Program-made: the position numbers and the translations under genes
Assembly: GCF_904849725.1 (NCBI RefSeq)
Contig: NC_058524.1
Coordinates: 346,386,823 to 346,450,822 of the forward strand
Length of the DNA: 64,000 bases
Source: Hordeum vulgare subsp. vulgare
Lineage: Eukaryota > Streptophyta > Magnoliopsida > Poales > Poaceae
Reading direction: 5' to 3'
Notes under the pieces: model-generated
Databases searched by the model: none
Seen by the model: only the letters and a program-made list of their open reading frames with translations
Told to the model about the DNA's origin: nothing
Part shown: positions 45,283-54,730 of the stretch, in pieces
Layout: every line of letters starts with the position of its first letter
Numbering within the stretch: the first letter of the stretch is position 1

Positions 45283-46803
45283 GACCTCGCTTGTCCTCAA
45301 GCGAAAGCCGAGCTCAATAAATATGTCCACATGTTTAGGGAGAGAGGTGTCGGCAAAACAAGATACGAACATGCATGCATCATGATCCAGATCAGAACAG
45401 CAATACCAACATATAATCTCTCATGCTAAAGTGATAATTCCTTCACAAAGTAAAGCATGGATCAAGAACCTTACGAGAAGTAACAACCGATAGCCTTTAG
45501 TCATAGAAGCAATTGCAATTTATCACAACATCATAAAGAGTCAAATAAGAGCTTGTAAAGCAAATCCACATACTCAATCATTCTTTCGTTCTCTACAATT
45601 GCTACAACTCACGTGGTACTCATGAGATCAAAGTTTCAGCTGGACACAGATAAAGATAGGGGCTTACAGTTTTGCCTCCCAACTTCTTACCTCAAGGGTA
45701 ATGTCAACAATAATAATTCATGAATGCCTACCTCCAAGTTGACATATGAATATAGATCTTTCCCAAGCATATGACAGTATCCAGGATAAAGGCGGAATAA
45801 GGAATTGGTGAAGATCACCATGACTCTTTCAAGGGCAAAAAGTAAAGGTACAAGATAGGCCCTTCACAGAGGGAAGCAGAGTTTGTCATGCTCTTTTGAG
45901 GTTTGGATGTGTGTCCTCTTAGTGCGGCGGAACATCACTTTATATTGCCCCCTGTGATAAAGAACTTTATTATGCAGTCTGTCGCTTTTATGTCTTCCTC
46001 ATCATAGGTTCGTACAAAGCTTATTTTCCACACACTAATAGACCATACATATTAGAGAGCAATTTTTATTGCTTGCACCGATAACAACTTACTTGAGGGA
46101 TCTTATTCAATCCATAGGTAGGTATGGTGGACACTCATGGCAAAATTGGGTTGAAGGTTTATGGATGCAGAACTAGTATCTCTACTTAGTGCGGGAGGTT
46201 TGGCCAATGTGAGGTCGAAGCAATCGTCACATACTAAGGGATCTCTAATCATATAACATTGTTCAGAGCCAAGCAAACACAATCCATTATGTTGTCTTCC
46301 TTGTCTAGCATATACTTTTAGGCATGCAATAGTTTAATGAGTGTTCACAATCATAGATGGTGTCAGAGATGATATATTTGTATGTGAACCTCTCCTTCTT
46401 TATCACTTCCTATTAATTGCAACAATGACCAAGGTCTACGTTTGCCTACCCTCAACAAGTTTCAATTCTCATTCTTTTTATATGTGAAGCCATCACTTCC
46501 CATAAGATCATTACATGATCTTTCATGATTTTGTTCTATTCTCACTCTTTTGATCATGGCAAGAGGCAAAGCCCTTCAATTAAGACACTCTTTATTATAT
46601 GGCTCACGAGCAAGAATACATCGGGGGTGACACAAAGCAAAACTCAAGACTAAAACACTAAGACTTTTACTCTACTAGAGAAAGAGAAAACTGAAAAGGA
46701 ACAAACTAAAACAAAGGTAAAGGCAAAATATGTGATGGTGATACGATACCGGGGCAACTCCCCCAAGCTTGGCACAAGCCAAGGGGATTGCCCATACCAA
46801 TGC
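45283..46803 (-). other. 3' non-coding interior of the Athila-lineage element
   Basis: About 1.5 kb between the polypurine tract and the extra ORF. No frame of note. A second purine-rich CAAGCTTGGGGGAGT (minus strand) occurs near 46758-46772, an echo of the functional tract. Confidence 0.55.
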
Positions 46804-47321
46804 TCAGTTGTCTTCCTTTGGTGGTGATGGTGGTGTTGTTGCAACATGAATTTGATCCTCCGTCTTCCAAGGCATAGGTGCTCCATCATGGAAAGATGAA
46901 CGAGTCTCTGGAATCCTCAAATCTGCAGCCAACCGTATTGATTTAAATCTATACTCATACTCACAGTTTTGGTTCTGCAGGTCATAGATCTGGCCGTGGA
47001 GTTGATCGATCCTGTCATAGAGCCCGGAGAGATGTTTCCCAATGTCATTGGCATCAATCATGTGCTTGCTGGTGAACTCCATGATCATCATGTGGTTGGC
47101 CTTGAGTCCACGCTCCACCATCCCTTGGCACTTGAAGACTTGTTGCTCCATTGCTTCGAGCCTCGTCTCCATGCTTCCGGTCTTCTTAGCCCCTCAACAT
47201 CACGGATGTGCAACATCCCCTCACGCATCTCGATAGATTGAGGGTGTTGCAGCACTCCCGCGAGATAGGGGTTGATGACCTTCTCGAAGATCTTGTCCTT
47301 AGGAGCTTTCGGGGAAGTCAT
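46804..47321 (-). pseudogene. Extra ORF after integrase (ORF3), one frameshift
   Basis: Minus-strand ATG at 47321 gives MTSPKAPKDKIFEKVINPYL, then VLQHPQSIEMREGMLHIRDV. Near 47170 the reading must shift by one frame to METRLEAMEQQVFKCQGMVE, LKANHMMIMEFTSKHMID, LYDRIDQLHGQIYDLQNQN and a C-terminal ...TTPPSPPKEDN with a stop at 46804. Combined length is about 170 residues. The middle is rich in Glu/Gln/Leu/Met and looks coiled-coil-like. I see no signal peptide or membrane segment. It occupies the env-like ORF position of Athila elements, but nothing in it resembles an envelope protein, so function is unknown. It also lies on the sense strand, unlike the antisense gene at 3302-6606. Confidence 0.6.
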
Positions 47322-47606
47322 GGCGATCTAGATCTGCAATAGAAACAGGCTCGAAACGAAAAACAGAGGAAATCTGTGTGATCCAGGGGTCAGACCAAAC
47401 GGGAGTATATATAATGATTTTTTCTAGACCAGAAGGAGTCCCCTGCATGAAAACGGAGACCGCGAGGCGCACGAGGTGGCCACAAGCCCTCACGGCGCAG
47501 CCAGGGGGTGGGGCCGCAACGTGCAGGCTTGTCGCCTCCTCGCTCACTTTCCGGACAACTTCCAATTTTTGTATTTTTTCAAAAATTCCAAAACGGAGAA
47601 AATTTC

Positions 47607-48767
47607 CTACTGGAAAAGTTTTGGACTCTGTTTTCTTACCGAATCACATACCTCTTTGTTTTCGGAGTCTGAAACACGCTGATAAACATCCATTAGGTAT
47701 TCCTCTGGAGTTATGGTATTGATAATATTGCTTTCAACATTTATGGGAGTACCTGAGATATAATGCTTGATTCTCTGCCCATTTACCACTCTCGGACAAT
47801 TACCTTCCGTGTTGTTGATCTTGATAGCACCGGAACGATATACTTCCTCAACAACATAGGGACCTTCCCATTTAGAGAGAAGCTTGCCTGCAAAGAATCT
47901 TAAACGAGAGTTATATTGCAAGACATAATCACCTACATTGAACTCACGCTTTTGTATCCTCTTATCATGCCACCTCTTAACCTTCTCTTTGAACAGCTTG
48001 GCATTCTCATATGCCTGAGTTCTCCACTCATCAAGCGAGCTAATATCAAATAGCCTCTTCTCACCAGCAAGTTTGAAATCAAAGTTGAGCTCTTTGATTG
48101 CCCAATAAGCTTTATGCTCTAGCTCAAGAGGTAAGTAACATGCTTTACCATACACCATTTTGTACGGAGACATGCCCATGGGATTCTTATAGGCAGTTCT
48201 ATAAGCCCACAATGCATCATCGAGCTTCTTAGACCAATTCTTTCTAGACCTATTGACAGTCTTTTGCAGAATCAGTTCAATCTCTCTATTACTTAGCTCT
48301 ACTTGACCACTGGACTGAGGGTGATAGGGAGACGCAATTCTATGGTTGACATCATACTTAGCAAGCGTTTTACGGAAAGCACCATGAATGAAGTGTGAAC
48401 CACCGTCGGTCATTAGATATCTGGGGACTCCAAATCTAGGGAAGATAACTTCTTTCAGCATCTTGATAGAGGTGTTGTGATCAGCACTACTAGTGGGGAT
48501 AGGTTCTACCCACTTAGTGACATAATCAACAGCAACTAAGATGTGAGTATACCCATTGGATTTTGGAAAAGGTCCCATATAATCAAAGCCCCAGAAATCA
48601 AATGGTTCAATGACAAGTGAATAGTTCATAGGCATTTCCTGACGTTTGCTAATATTACCTATTCTTTGACATTCGTAACAAGACAAGACAAACTTACGGA
48701 CATCCTTAAAGAGAGTGGGCCAATAGAAACCGGATTGCAATACCTTGTGTGCAGTTCTATCTCCCAC
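47607..48767 (-). pseudogene. Athila-lineage integrase
   Basis: 386 codons read without a stop from 48767. The HHCC zinc region is partly present (CYECQRIG). The DDE core is complete: Asp in FWGFDYMGPFP, Asp in TDGGSHF, and Glu in SSGQVELSNREIELIL. The C-terminal domain includes EFNVGDYVLQYNSRLRFFAG and KWEGPYVVEEVYRSGAIKI (GPF/Y-type module). In an intact element this is the C-terminal part of the gag-pol polyprotein, which inserts the DNA copy. The Met used at 48767 is internal; the true upstream part lies in other frames at 48768-49080 (GGHH-VGDRTAHK). It ends at 47607, before the 47322-47606 spacer leading to ORF3. Confidence 0.85.
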
Positions 48768-49146
48768 ATGGTGTCCTCCGTAGGCCTCGGAGTGACACTT
48801 CTGTAGGATCTGTCCCTGTTCATGTTCAGGTACACAACGTCTAATAACACCATCTACTCCTTCCTTATAAAGGTGAGGATCATCCCAAAAGTAGTGTCTC
48901 TAGTCAAAGAAGAACTTCTTCTTTTGCTGGTACGTGAAACTAGGTGGTATGTATTTGGCAACAATATAGTTTGCATAATCAGCATACCATGGTGCACTAG
49001 TGAAGCATTGATGACATTCAATTGCTCATCGGGAAAGCTATCATCAATAGGTTGTGGGTCATCAAGAATGTTCTCCAATCAAGAATATCCTTTTGCAAGA
49101 GATTGGTAAGAGGCCTAGAAATCTTAGAGAAGTCTTTAATGAACCT
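48768..49146 (-). pseudogene. RT-integrase junction with RNase H deleted
   Basis: Minus-strand text continues the RT with RRFIKDFSKISRPLTNLLQK to about 49085. It then jumps to DDPQPIDDSFPDEQLNVINA, which in related elements stands after RNase H and before the integrase zinc domain. The DNA at the join holds ATTCTTGAT twice, eight bases apart, a likely microhomology scar. From 49080 to 48853 the pre-integrase text (SSLTRDTTFGMILTFIRKEG) has several frame changes. The RNase H catalytic residues are absent, so this copy could not complete reverse transcription with its own enzyme. Confidence 0.75.
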
Positions 49147-51489
49147 TCAATAGAAACCAGCATGACCAAGGAAACTTCTTATACCTTTGATATCTGTGGG
49201 GTATGGCATTTCCTCGATTGCATCAACCTTAGCCTTATCGACTTCAATACCTCTTTCAGAAATTTTATGTCCTAAGACAATGCCTTCATTAACCATAAAG
49301 TGGCACTTCTCCCAATTCAAGGCAAGGTTGGTGTCTTTACATCTCTGTAAGACTCGATCAAGGTTGCTGAGGCAATCATCAAAGGAAGACCTGTAAACAG
49401 AGAAGTCATCCATGAAAACCTCAACAATCTTTTCACAGAAGTCAGAGAATATAGCTATCATACATCTTTGAAAAGTGGAAGGTGCATTACATAAGCCAAA
49501 AGGCATACGTCTATAAGCAAAGATACCGAAAGGGCAGGTGAAAGTGGTTTTCTCCTGATCAGATTGTGCAACTGGTATTTGGGAGAAACCAGAATAACCG
49601 TCTAGAAAGCAGAAGTGTGTGTGTTTGGACAGCCTTTCTAGCATTTGGTCGATAAAAGGTAGAGGGTAATGATCTTTCCTAGTGGCTTTATTCAACTTCC
49701 TAAAATCAATCACCATCCTATAGCCAGTAATAATCCTCTGTGGGATCAACTCATCCTTATCATTAGGGACAACGGTAATGCCTCCCTTCTTAGGAACGCA
49801 ATGCACCGGACTCGCCCAATCGCTATGAGCAACAGGATAGATAATACCTGCTTCTAGGAGCTTTAGTATTTCTTTTCTCACCACTTCTTTCATCTTAGGA
49901 TTTAATCTCCTTTGATGATCAGCAACTGGTTTGAAATCAGGATGAGTTTTGATCTTGTGCTGGCATAGAGTGGGACTAATGCCCTTAAGATCATCAAGAG
50001 TATATCCAATAGCAGCACGGTGCTTCCTCGGAGTTTTTAGTAACTTCTTTTCTCCATTCTCTGAGAGGCTAGCACTAATAATAACAGGATATATCTCCTT
50101 TTCATCAAGATAGGCATACTTAAGAGTATCAGGCAACTGTTTAAGCTCGAACACATGATCACCCTTTGGTGGGGGTGGATCCCCAAGCAGTTCAAGAGGC
50201 AGATTATTCTTAGGGATAGGATATTGTTCTAAGACAACTCTATTTATTTCATCCCTTTCATCCATATGCATATCATTTTCATGCTCAAGCAAGTATTGCT
50301 CTAAGGGATCAGTAGGAGGCACAGCAATAGAAGCTAAGGCAATAGTTTCATCCCTACTAGGCAACTCCTTTTCATGAGGTTGTCTACCAAACTTAGAGAA
50401 ATTGAACTCATGTGACACACCTTCAAAGCCAACAGTGACAGTTTGCTTCTCACAATCAATATGATCATTGACGGTATTGAGAAAAGGTCTACCAAATATG
50501 ATGGGACAAAAGCTATCTTGTGCGGTAGCAAGAACGAGGAAATCAGCAGGATACTTCGTTTTACCACACAAGACTTCAACATCCCTAACAATTCCCACAC
50601 GGCAGATAGTATCTCTATTGGCAAGCTCAATAGTGACATCAATAGGCTCTATCCCAATAGGTGCAATCTCATCTTTGATTTCATCGTATAAGGATTGAGG
50701 TATTGCACTAACACTAGCACCCACGTCACATAAACCATGATAACAATGATCTCCTATCTTAACAGAAACCACAGGCATGCCAACAACAGGCCTATGTTTG
50801 TCTCTAGCATGAGGTTTAGCAATTCTAGCAGCATCTTCACAGAAGTGAATATTATGTCCCTCAACTTCTTCAGACAAAAGATCTTTGATAATAGCAATGC
50901 TAGGTTCAACTCTAATTTGCTCAGGGGGTGTAGGTGTTCTAATATAGCCTCTACGTATCACAGTCGAAGCTTTAGAACGATCCTTTATCCTAACAGGGAA
51001 AGGTGGTTTCTCAATGTAAGCACTGGGAACCACAGGATCATTATAGGCAATGACTCTCTCTTCAACTGGAGTGGGTTTAACTACATTGACTTCTAAAGAA
51101 GGATGATATTTAAACCACTTCTCTTTGGGGAGATCAATATGAGCAGCAAAGGATTCACACAATGAAGCTACTATCTCAGAGTCAAGTCCATACTTAGTGC
51201 TAAAGTCACAAAAAATATTTGTCTCAACAATGGACTTAACGCAATCAAACGTGAAATTCATACCTGACTCCTTAGCTTCTTCAAGCTCCCAATCTTCAGA
51301 GTTGCGTTTAATTCTCTCCAATAAATTCCATTTCAAGTCAATATCTATCTTCATAAAAGAACTGGTACAAGAAGTGTCAAGCATGGTGCGATCATCATGA
51401 GAAAGCTGAGCATATAAGTTCTGAATGATAATTTCTCTCGAGAGCTCATGATTGGGGCATGAATATAGCATTGATTTAAGCCTCCCCAA
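49147..51489 (-). CDS. Athila-lineage polyprotein: gag C-terminus, protease and reverse transcriptase
   Basis: A 780-codon open frame. Residues 1-130 are the C-terminal gag part. The aspartic protease is at about 240-345 (LCDVGASVSAIP, with IFGRPFL). A linker with ELLGDPPPPKG follows. Reverse transcriptase is at about 515-780: VIDFRKLNKATRKDHYPLPF, FLDGYSGFSQIPV and the catalytic FMDDFSVY (about 692-699). It stops just after RSFLGHAGFY where RNase H should follow. The upstream gag frame overlaps it at 51351-51489, so a frameshift separates the two. The protein would process the polyprotein and copy the element RNA in cytoplasmic particles. The frame itself is intact, but the element is not functional because RNase H is missing. 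The Met at 51489 is internal, not a natural start. Confidence 0.88.
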   Translation of the reverse strand: MGRLKSMLYSCPNHELSREIIIQNLYAQLSHDDRTMLDTSCTSSFMKIDIDLKWNLLERIKRNSEDWELEEAKESGMNFTFDCVKSIVETNIFCDFSTKYGLDSEIVASLCESFAAHIDLPKEKWFKYHPSLEVNVVKPTPVEERVIAYNDPVVPSAYIEKPPFPVRIKDRSKASTVIRRGYIRTPTPPEQIRVEPSIAIIKDLLSEEVEGHNIHFCEDAARIAKPHARDKHRPVVGMPVVSVKIGDHCYHGLCDVGASVSAIPQSLYDEIKDEIAPIGIEPIDVTIELANRDTICRVGIVRDVEVLCGKTKYPADFLVLATAQDSFCPIIFGRPFLNTVNDHIDCEKQTVTVGFEGVSHEFNFSKFGRQPHEKELPSRDETIALASIAVPPTDPLEQYLLEHENDMHMDERDEINRVVLEQYPIPKNNLPLELLGDPPPPKGDHVFELKQLPDTLKYAYLDEKEIYPVIISASLSENGEKKLLKTPRKHRAAIGYTLDDLKGISPTLCQHKIKTHPDFKPVADHQRRLNPKMKEVVRKEILKLLEAGIIYPVAHSDWASPVHCVPKKGGITVVPNDKDELIPQRIITGYRMVIDFRKLNKATRKDHYPLPFIDQMLERLSKHTHFCFLDGYSGFSQIPVAQSDQEKTTFTCPFGIFAYRRMPFGLCNAPSTFQRCMIAIFSDFCEKIVEVFMDDFSVYRSSFDDCLSNLDRVLQRCKDTNLALNWEKCHFMVNEGIVLGHKISERGIEVDKAKVDAIEEMPYPTDIKGIRSFLGHAGFY

Positions 51490-51947
51490 GCTTGAGCGAT
51501 GCTATCTCTGTCACGAGGACAAAAATTGTAAATATAATTTTGATCACGATGTACTAAATGCATAGGATAAAACTTTTGATGAAATTCCAATTTCAACCGA
51601 TTGTAGTCCCATGATCCTGTATCATCACATAGCCTATACCATGTCAATGCCTTTTCCTTCAAAGATAAAGGAAAGACCTTCTTCTTGACCTCATCCTCGG
51701 GCACACCTGCAATCTTAAATAAACCACAAACTTCATCTACATAGATTAGATGCAAGTCTGGATGTGATGTTCCATCTCCTGTAAAAGGATTAGCCAGCAG
51801 TTTCTCAAGCATACCCGAAGGAAATTCAAAGAAAATATTTTCAGTAGGTGCAGCAGGTTGAGGAGCAACTCTCTGTGCTTCCGTTCGAGGTGAAGATACC
51901 CCGAACAAGCCCCTCAAAGGATTAGTATACATAGTGACATGTGACAA
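51351..51947 (-). pseudogene. Athila-lineage gag, N-terminal and central part
   Basis: ATG 51947 (minus) gives MSHVTMYTNPLRGLFG, then IFFEFPSGMLEKLLANPFTG and KVFPLSLKEKALTWYRLCDD-TGSWDYNRLKLEFHQKFYP. The last part is the retrotransposon gag (capsid) core with its WxxLK...F pattern. After NFCPRDRDSIAQAWG the frame is lost at about 51489; the natural continuation is in the frame of 49147-51489. The gag forms the particle in which the RNA is copied. The start lies about 60 bases inside the primer site, as expected. Confidence 0.8.
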
Positions 51948-52009
51948 TAAATTTCAGCACACTATATGAATGTTTCCTTACCAAGTTCCACTTACCAAAG
52001 GCGCTTCAC

Positions 52010-52027
52010 TCCCCGGCAACGGCGCCA
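52010..52027 (-). promoter_or_regulatory. Primer binding site, exact tRNA-Asp complement
   Basis: The minus strand reads TGGCGCCGTTGCCGGGGA, complementary over 18 bases to the plant tRNA-Asp(GUC) 3' end as I know it (...TCCCCGGCAACGGCGCCA). It lies 11 bases from the LTR edge at 52039. Confidence 0.85.
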
Positions 52028-52038
52028 GAAAAGAGTCT

Positions 52039-53533
52039 TGATGACCCACAAGTATAAGGGATCAATCGTAGTCCTTTCGATAAGTAAGAGTGTCGAACCC
52101 AACGAGGAGCAGAAGGATCTGACAAGTGGTGTTCAGCAAGGTAAAATCTGCACGCACTGAAATTGTCGGTAACAAGTGATTGTGTAGTGAGATGATTCGT
52201 AGCAAGCACCAATTAACAAAAGTAGCAACGGTGCAGCAAAGTGGCCCAATCCCTTTTGTAGCAAGGGACAAGCCTGGAAAAAGTCTTATAGGAGGAAAAA
52301 CGCTCCCGAGGACACACGGGAATTTCTGTCATGCTAGTTTCATCATGTTCATATGATTCGCGTCCGTTACTTTCATAGTTTGATATGTGGGTGGACCGGC
52401 GCTTGGGTACTGCCCTTACTTGGACAAGCTTCCCACTTATGATTAACCCCTCTCGCAAGCATCCGCAACTATGAAATAAGAATTAAGACAAAGTCTAACC
52501 ATAGCATTAAACTAGTGGATCCAAATCAGCCCCTTACGAAGCAACGCATAAACTAGGGTTTAAGCTTTTGTCACTCTAGCAACCCATCATCTACTTACTA
52601 CTTCCCAATGCCTTCCTTTAGGCCCAAATAATGGTCAAGTGTTATGTAGTCGACATTCACATAACACCACTAGAGGAAAAACAACATACAACGTATCAAA
52701 ATACCGAACGAATACCAAATTCACATGACTACTATTAGCATGACTTATCCCATGTCCTCAAGAACAAAAGTAACTACTCACAAAGCATAATCATATTGAT
52801 GACTAGAGAGGTAATGAGTAGTATCAAGGATCTGAACATAAACTCTTCCACCAAGTAATCCAACTAGCATCAACTACAAAGAGTAATCAACACTACTAAC
52901 AACCTTACAAGTACCAATCGGAGTCGCGAGACGGAGATTGGTTACAAGTGATGAACTAGGATTTGGAGATGAGATGGTGCTGGTGAAAATGTTGATGGTG
53001 TCGAGTCCCCTTCGATTAGAGGAGTGTTGGTGATGACGATGGCGACGATTTCCCCCTCCGGGAGGGAAGTTTCCCCGGCAGGATCGTCCTGCCGAAGCTC
53101 TAGATTGGTTCTGCTCAAGTTCCGCCTCGTGGCGGCCGCGAAACCACGAAAAAGCTCCTCTGTGATATTTTCCAGGATGAAACCCTCCATATAGCAAAAG
53201 AGGAGGGTCAGTGGGCCAGTGGGCTACCCACAAGCCCCCATGGCGCGGCCTAGGGGGTGGCCGCGCTGTGCAGGCTTGTGGGCACCCCCTGTTGCCCCTC
53301 TGGCACTTCTTCGGTCCAGTATTTTTGATAAATCGGGGAAAAATCACCGTTGATTTTCACGGCGTTTGGACTTGTGCAGAATAGGTATCTCAACTTTGCT
53401 CCACTTTCAGGCCAGAATTCCAGTTGCCGGCATTGTCCCTCTTCATGTAAACCTTGCAAAATAAGCGAAAAAAGGCATAAGAATTGTACCATGAAGTGAA
53501 ATAACAGCCCAAGAAGCGATAAATATCAACATG
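52039..53533 (-). repeat. 5' LTR of the Athila-lineage element, 27 bases short at its outer end
   Basis: It matches 43747-45240 throughout. At 53533, after ATATCAACATG, homology stops and chromovirus LTR sequence resumes (TAAATAAGCAACAATTAG). The missing 27 bases include the LTR start and its target duplication. The host text around the break probably also contained AACATG, so a microhomology deletion is likely. Confidence 0.88.
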
Positions 53534-54730
53534 TAAATAAGCAACAATTAGTACGAAGGTACGCAGCAAGGCTTACATCAGAACTAACTACTTATGCATC
53601 ATGTACCAATGAACGGGGTTGTGGGGTTTACTGCTTAAATGCCATCTTTGACCTTTTGCTCACCACATATCCACCGCATCAATACACACCCATGGATCCT
53701 CTCTCGTCATCCTACGTGAAGGCCTTTGATAGCACTCACACTTAACTAGAGCATTTTTAGAGTGTCTGTTAAAGTTATCTATGAACCATGCAAGTATCCA
53801 AGTAGTCCATATGCGAGGAGGCGACTATTCGAATAGATAATTACCTAAACAGGTGTACTTCGTCACACATGCTCCTACCACTTATCGCCATGCTCACATA
53901 AGACAAGCACCTCGGCAACCTTCAAGCAGAAGCCCAACGAGAGAGTCGGCCACGGATGTTAACCTACGATGACTCACGTCCAACGTACTCGCCTATCCGA
54001 GTTGGAACCCATAATGGAAGTCCGGCCAAAGTATCCAATATGGCCTCAAACGATGTGAGCAGGTCCCCAAGCAGGTTCCGATTGGGCCATTCATCCACTT
54101 CGTTAGCCCGGCCACACCCTATGAATATTTCAAACTACTGCGACTCCTAGATTGAGAACAGAGTAGTTAATAGGCCGAGAGAGCTCGAATTACCGGAGCC
54201 CAATGTGCGGTAGTATCTAGTCTTGGAACACCAACACAATAACAGGTCATGCAAAGGAATGGGTTCATCTACCGTAACATAAGTAGTAGTTGAATCATCT
54301 TGTCCTAATGCATTGAAATGAGAGCAAGAGCGAGAAAGTGGGATTGTATCGGAATGCTCAAGGGGGGTTGCTTGCCTGTTGATCAGAAGAAATGAGTTGT
54401 TCTTCGATGTCGTCGGTAACTATGCCTCGCAAATCTATCGACAAGATCAAACAAGGAACAATTTAAGTACGACAAATGCTTCACAATGATGCATGAGCAT
54501 GGCATGTTAACATGTTGTTGCTTTTGTCTAATGCGAGTGACCACAATTTAAATGGAAGTTATTTGATCCATATAGATCAATTTCAAAACCATTTATAAGC
54601 ATTTAAATGCCTTTGGTGAAATTATCCTAAACAATAGTTATAAGTTGTTCAAACATGCATGAAAATGGTACCATCATATTCATTGAATTTTTCTCAGAAT
54701 TTTTCATATATAAATTATTTCATTTGGAGT
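53534..54730 (-). repeat. 3' LTR of the chromovirus-like element, middle piece
   Basis: Non-coding continuation of 42966-43746 (GTACGCAGCAAGGCTTACATC, GGGGTTGTGGGGTTTACTGC, GACTATTCGAATAGATAA). It ends at CATTTGGAGT, where the solo LTR inserted; the text resumes after 59718 as GGAGCAATGGATTATTTTC. Confidence 0.7.

Larger units (their letters stand above)
43747..53533 (-). mobile_element. Athila-lineage gypsy element, reverse orientation, nearly complete
   Basis: 3' LTR 43747-45267, 5' LTR 52039-53533, exact tRNA-Asp primer site at 52010-52027, minus-strand gag, protease, RT and integrase, and an extra ORF after integrase. The 5' LTR lacks its first 27 bases (including TGATACGTCC), so the outer target duplication on that side is gone. 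In the first ~205 aligned bases the LTRs differ at nine positions, fewer per base than the LTRs of 23269-42654, consistent with its position as an insertion within a younger host. RNase H is deleted. Lineage is assigned from the protein sequences (FMDDFSVY, FWGFDYMGPFP, DGGSHF). Confidence 0.88.

Noticed and set aside
52010..52027. tRNA-Asp-like sequence as a possible tRNA gene
   Set aside because: Only the 18-base 3' end complement is present and there is no cloverleaf; it is a primer binding site.
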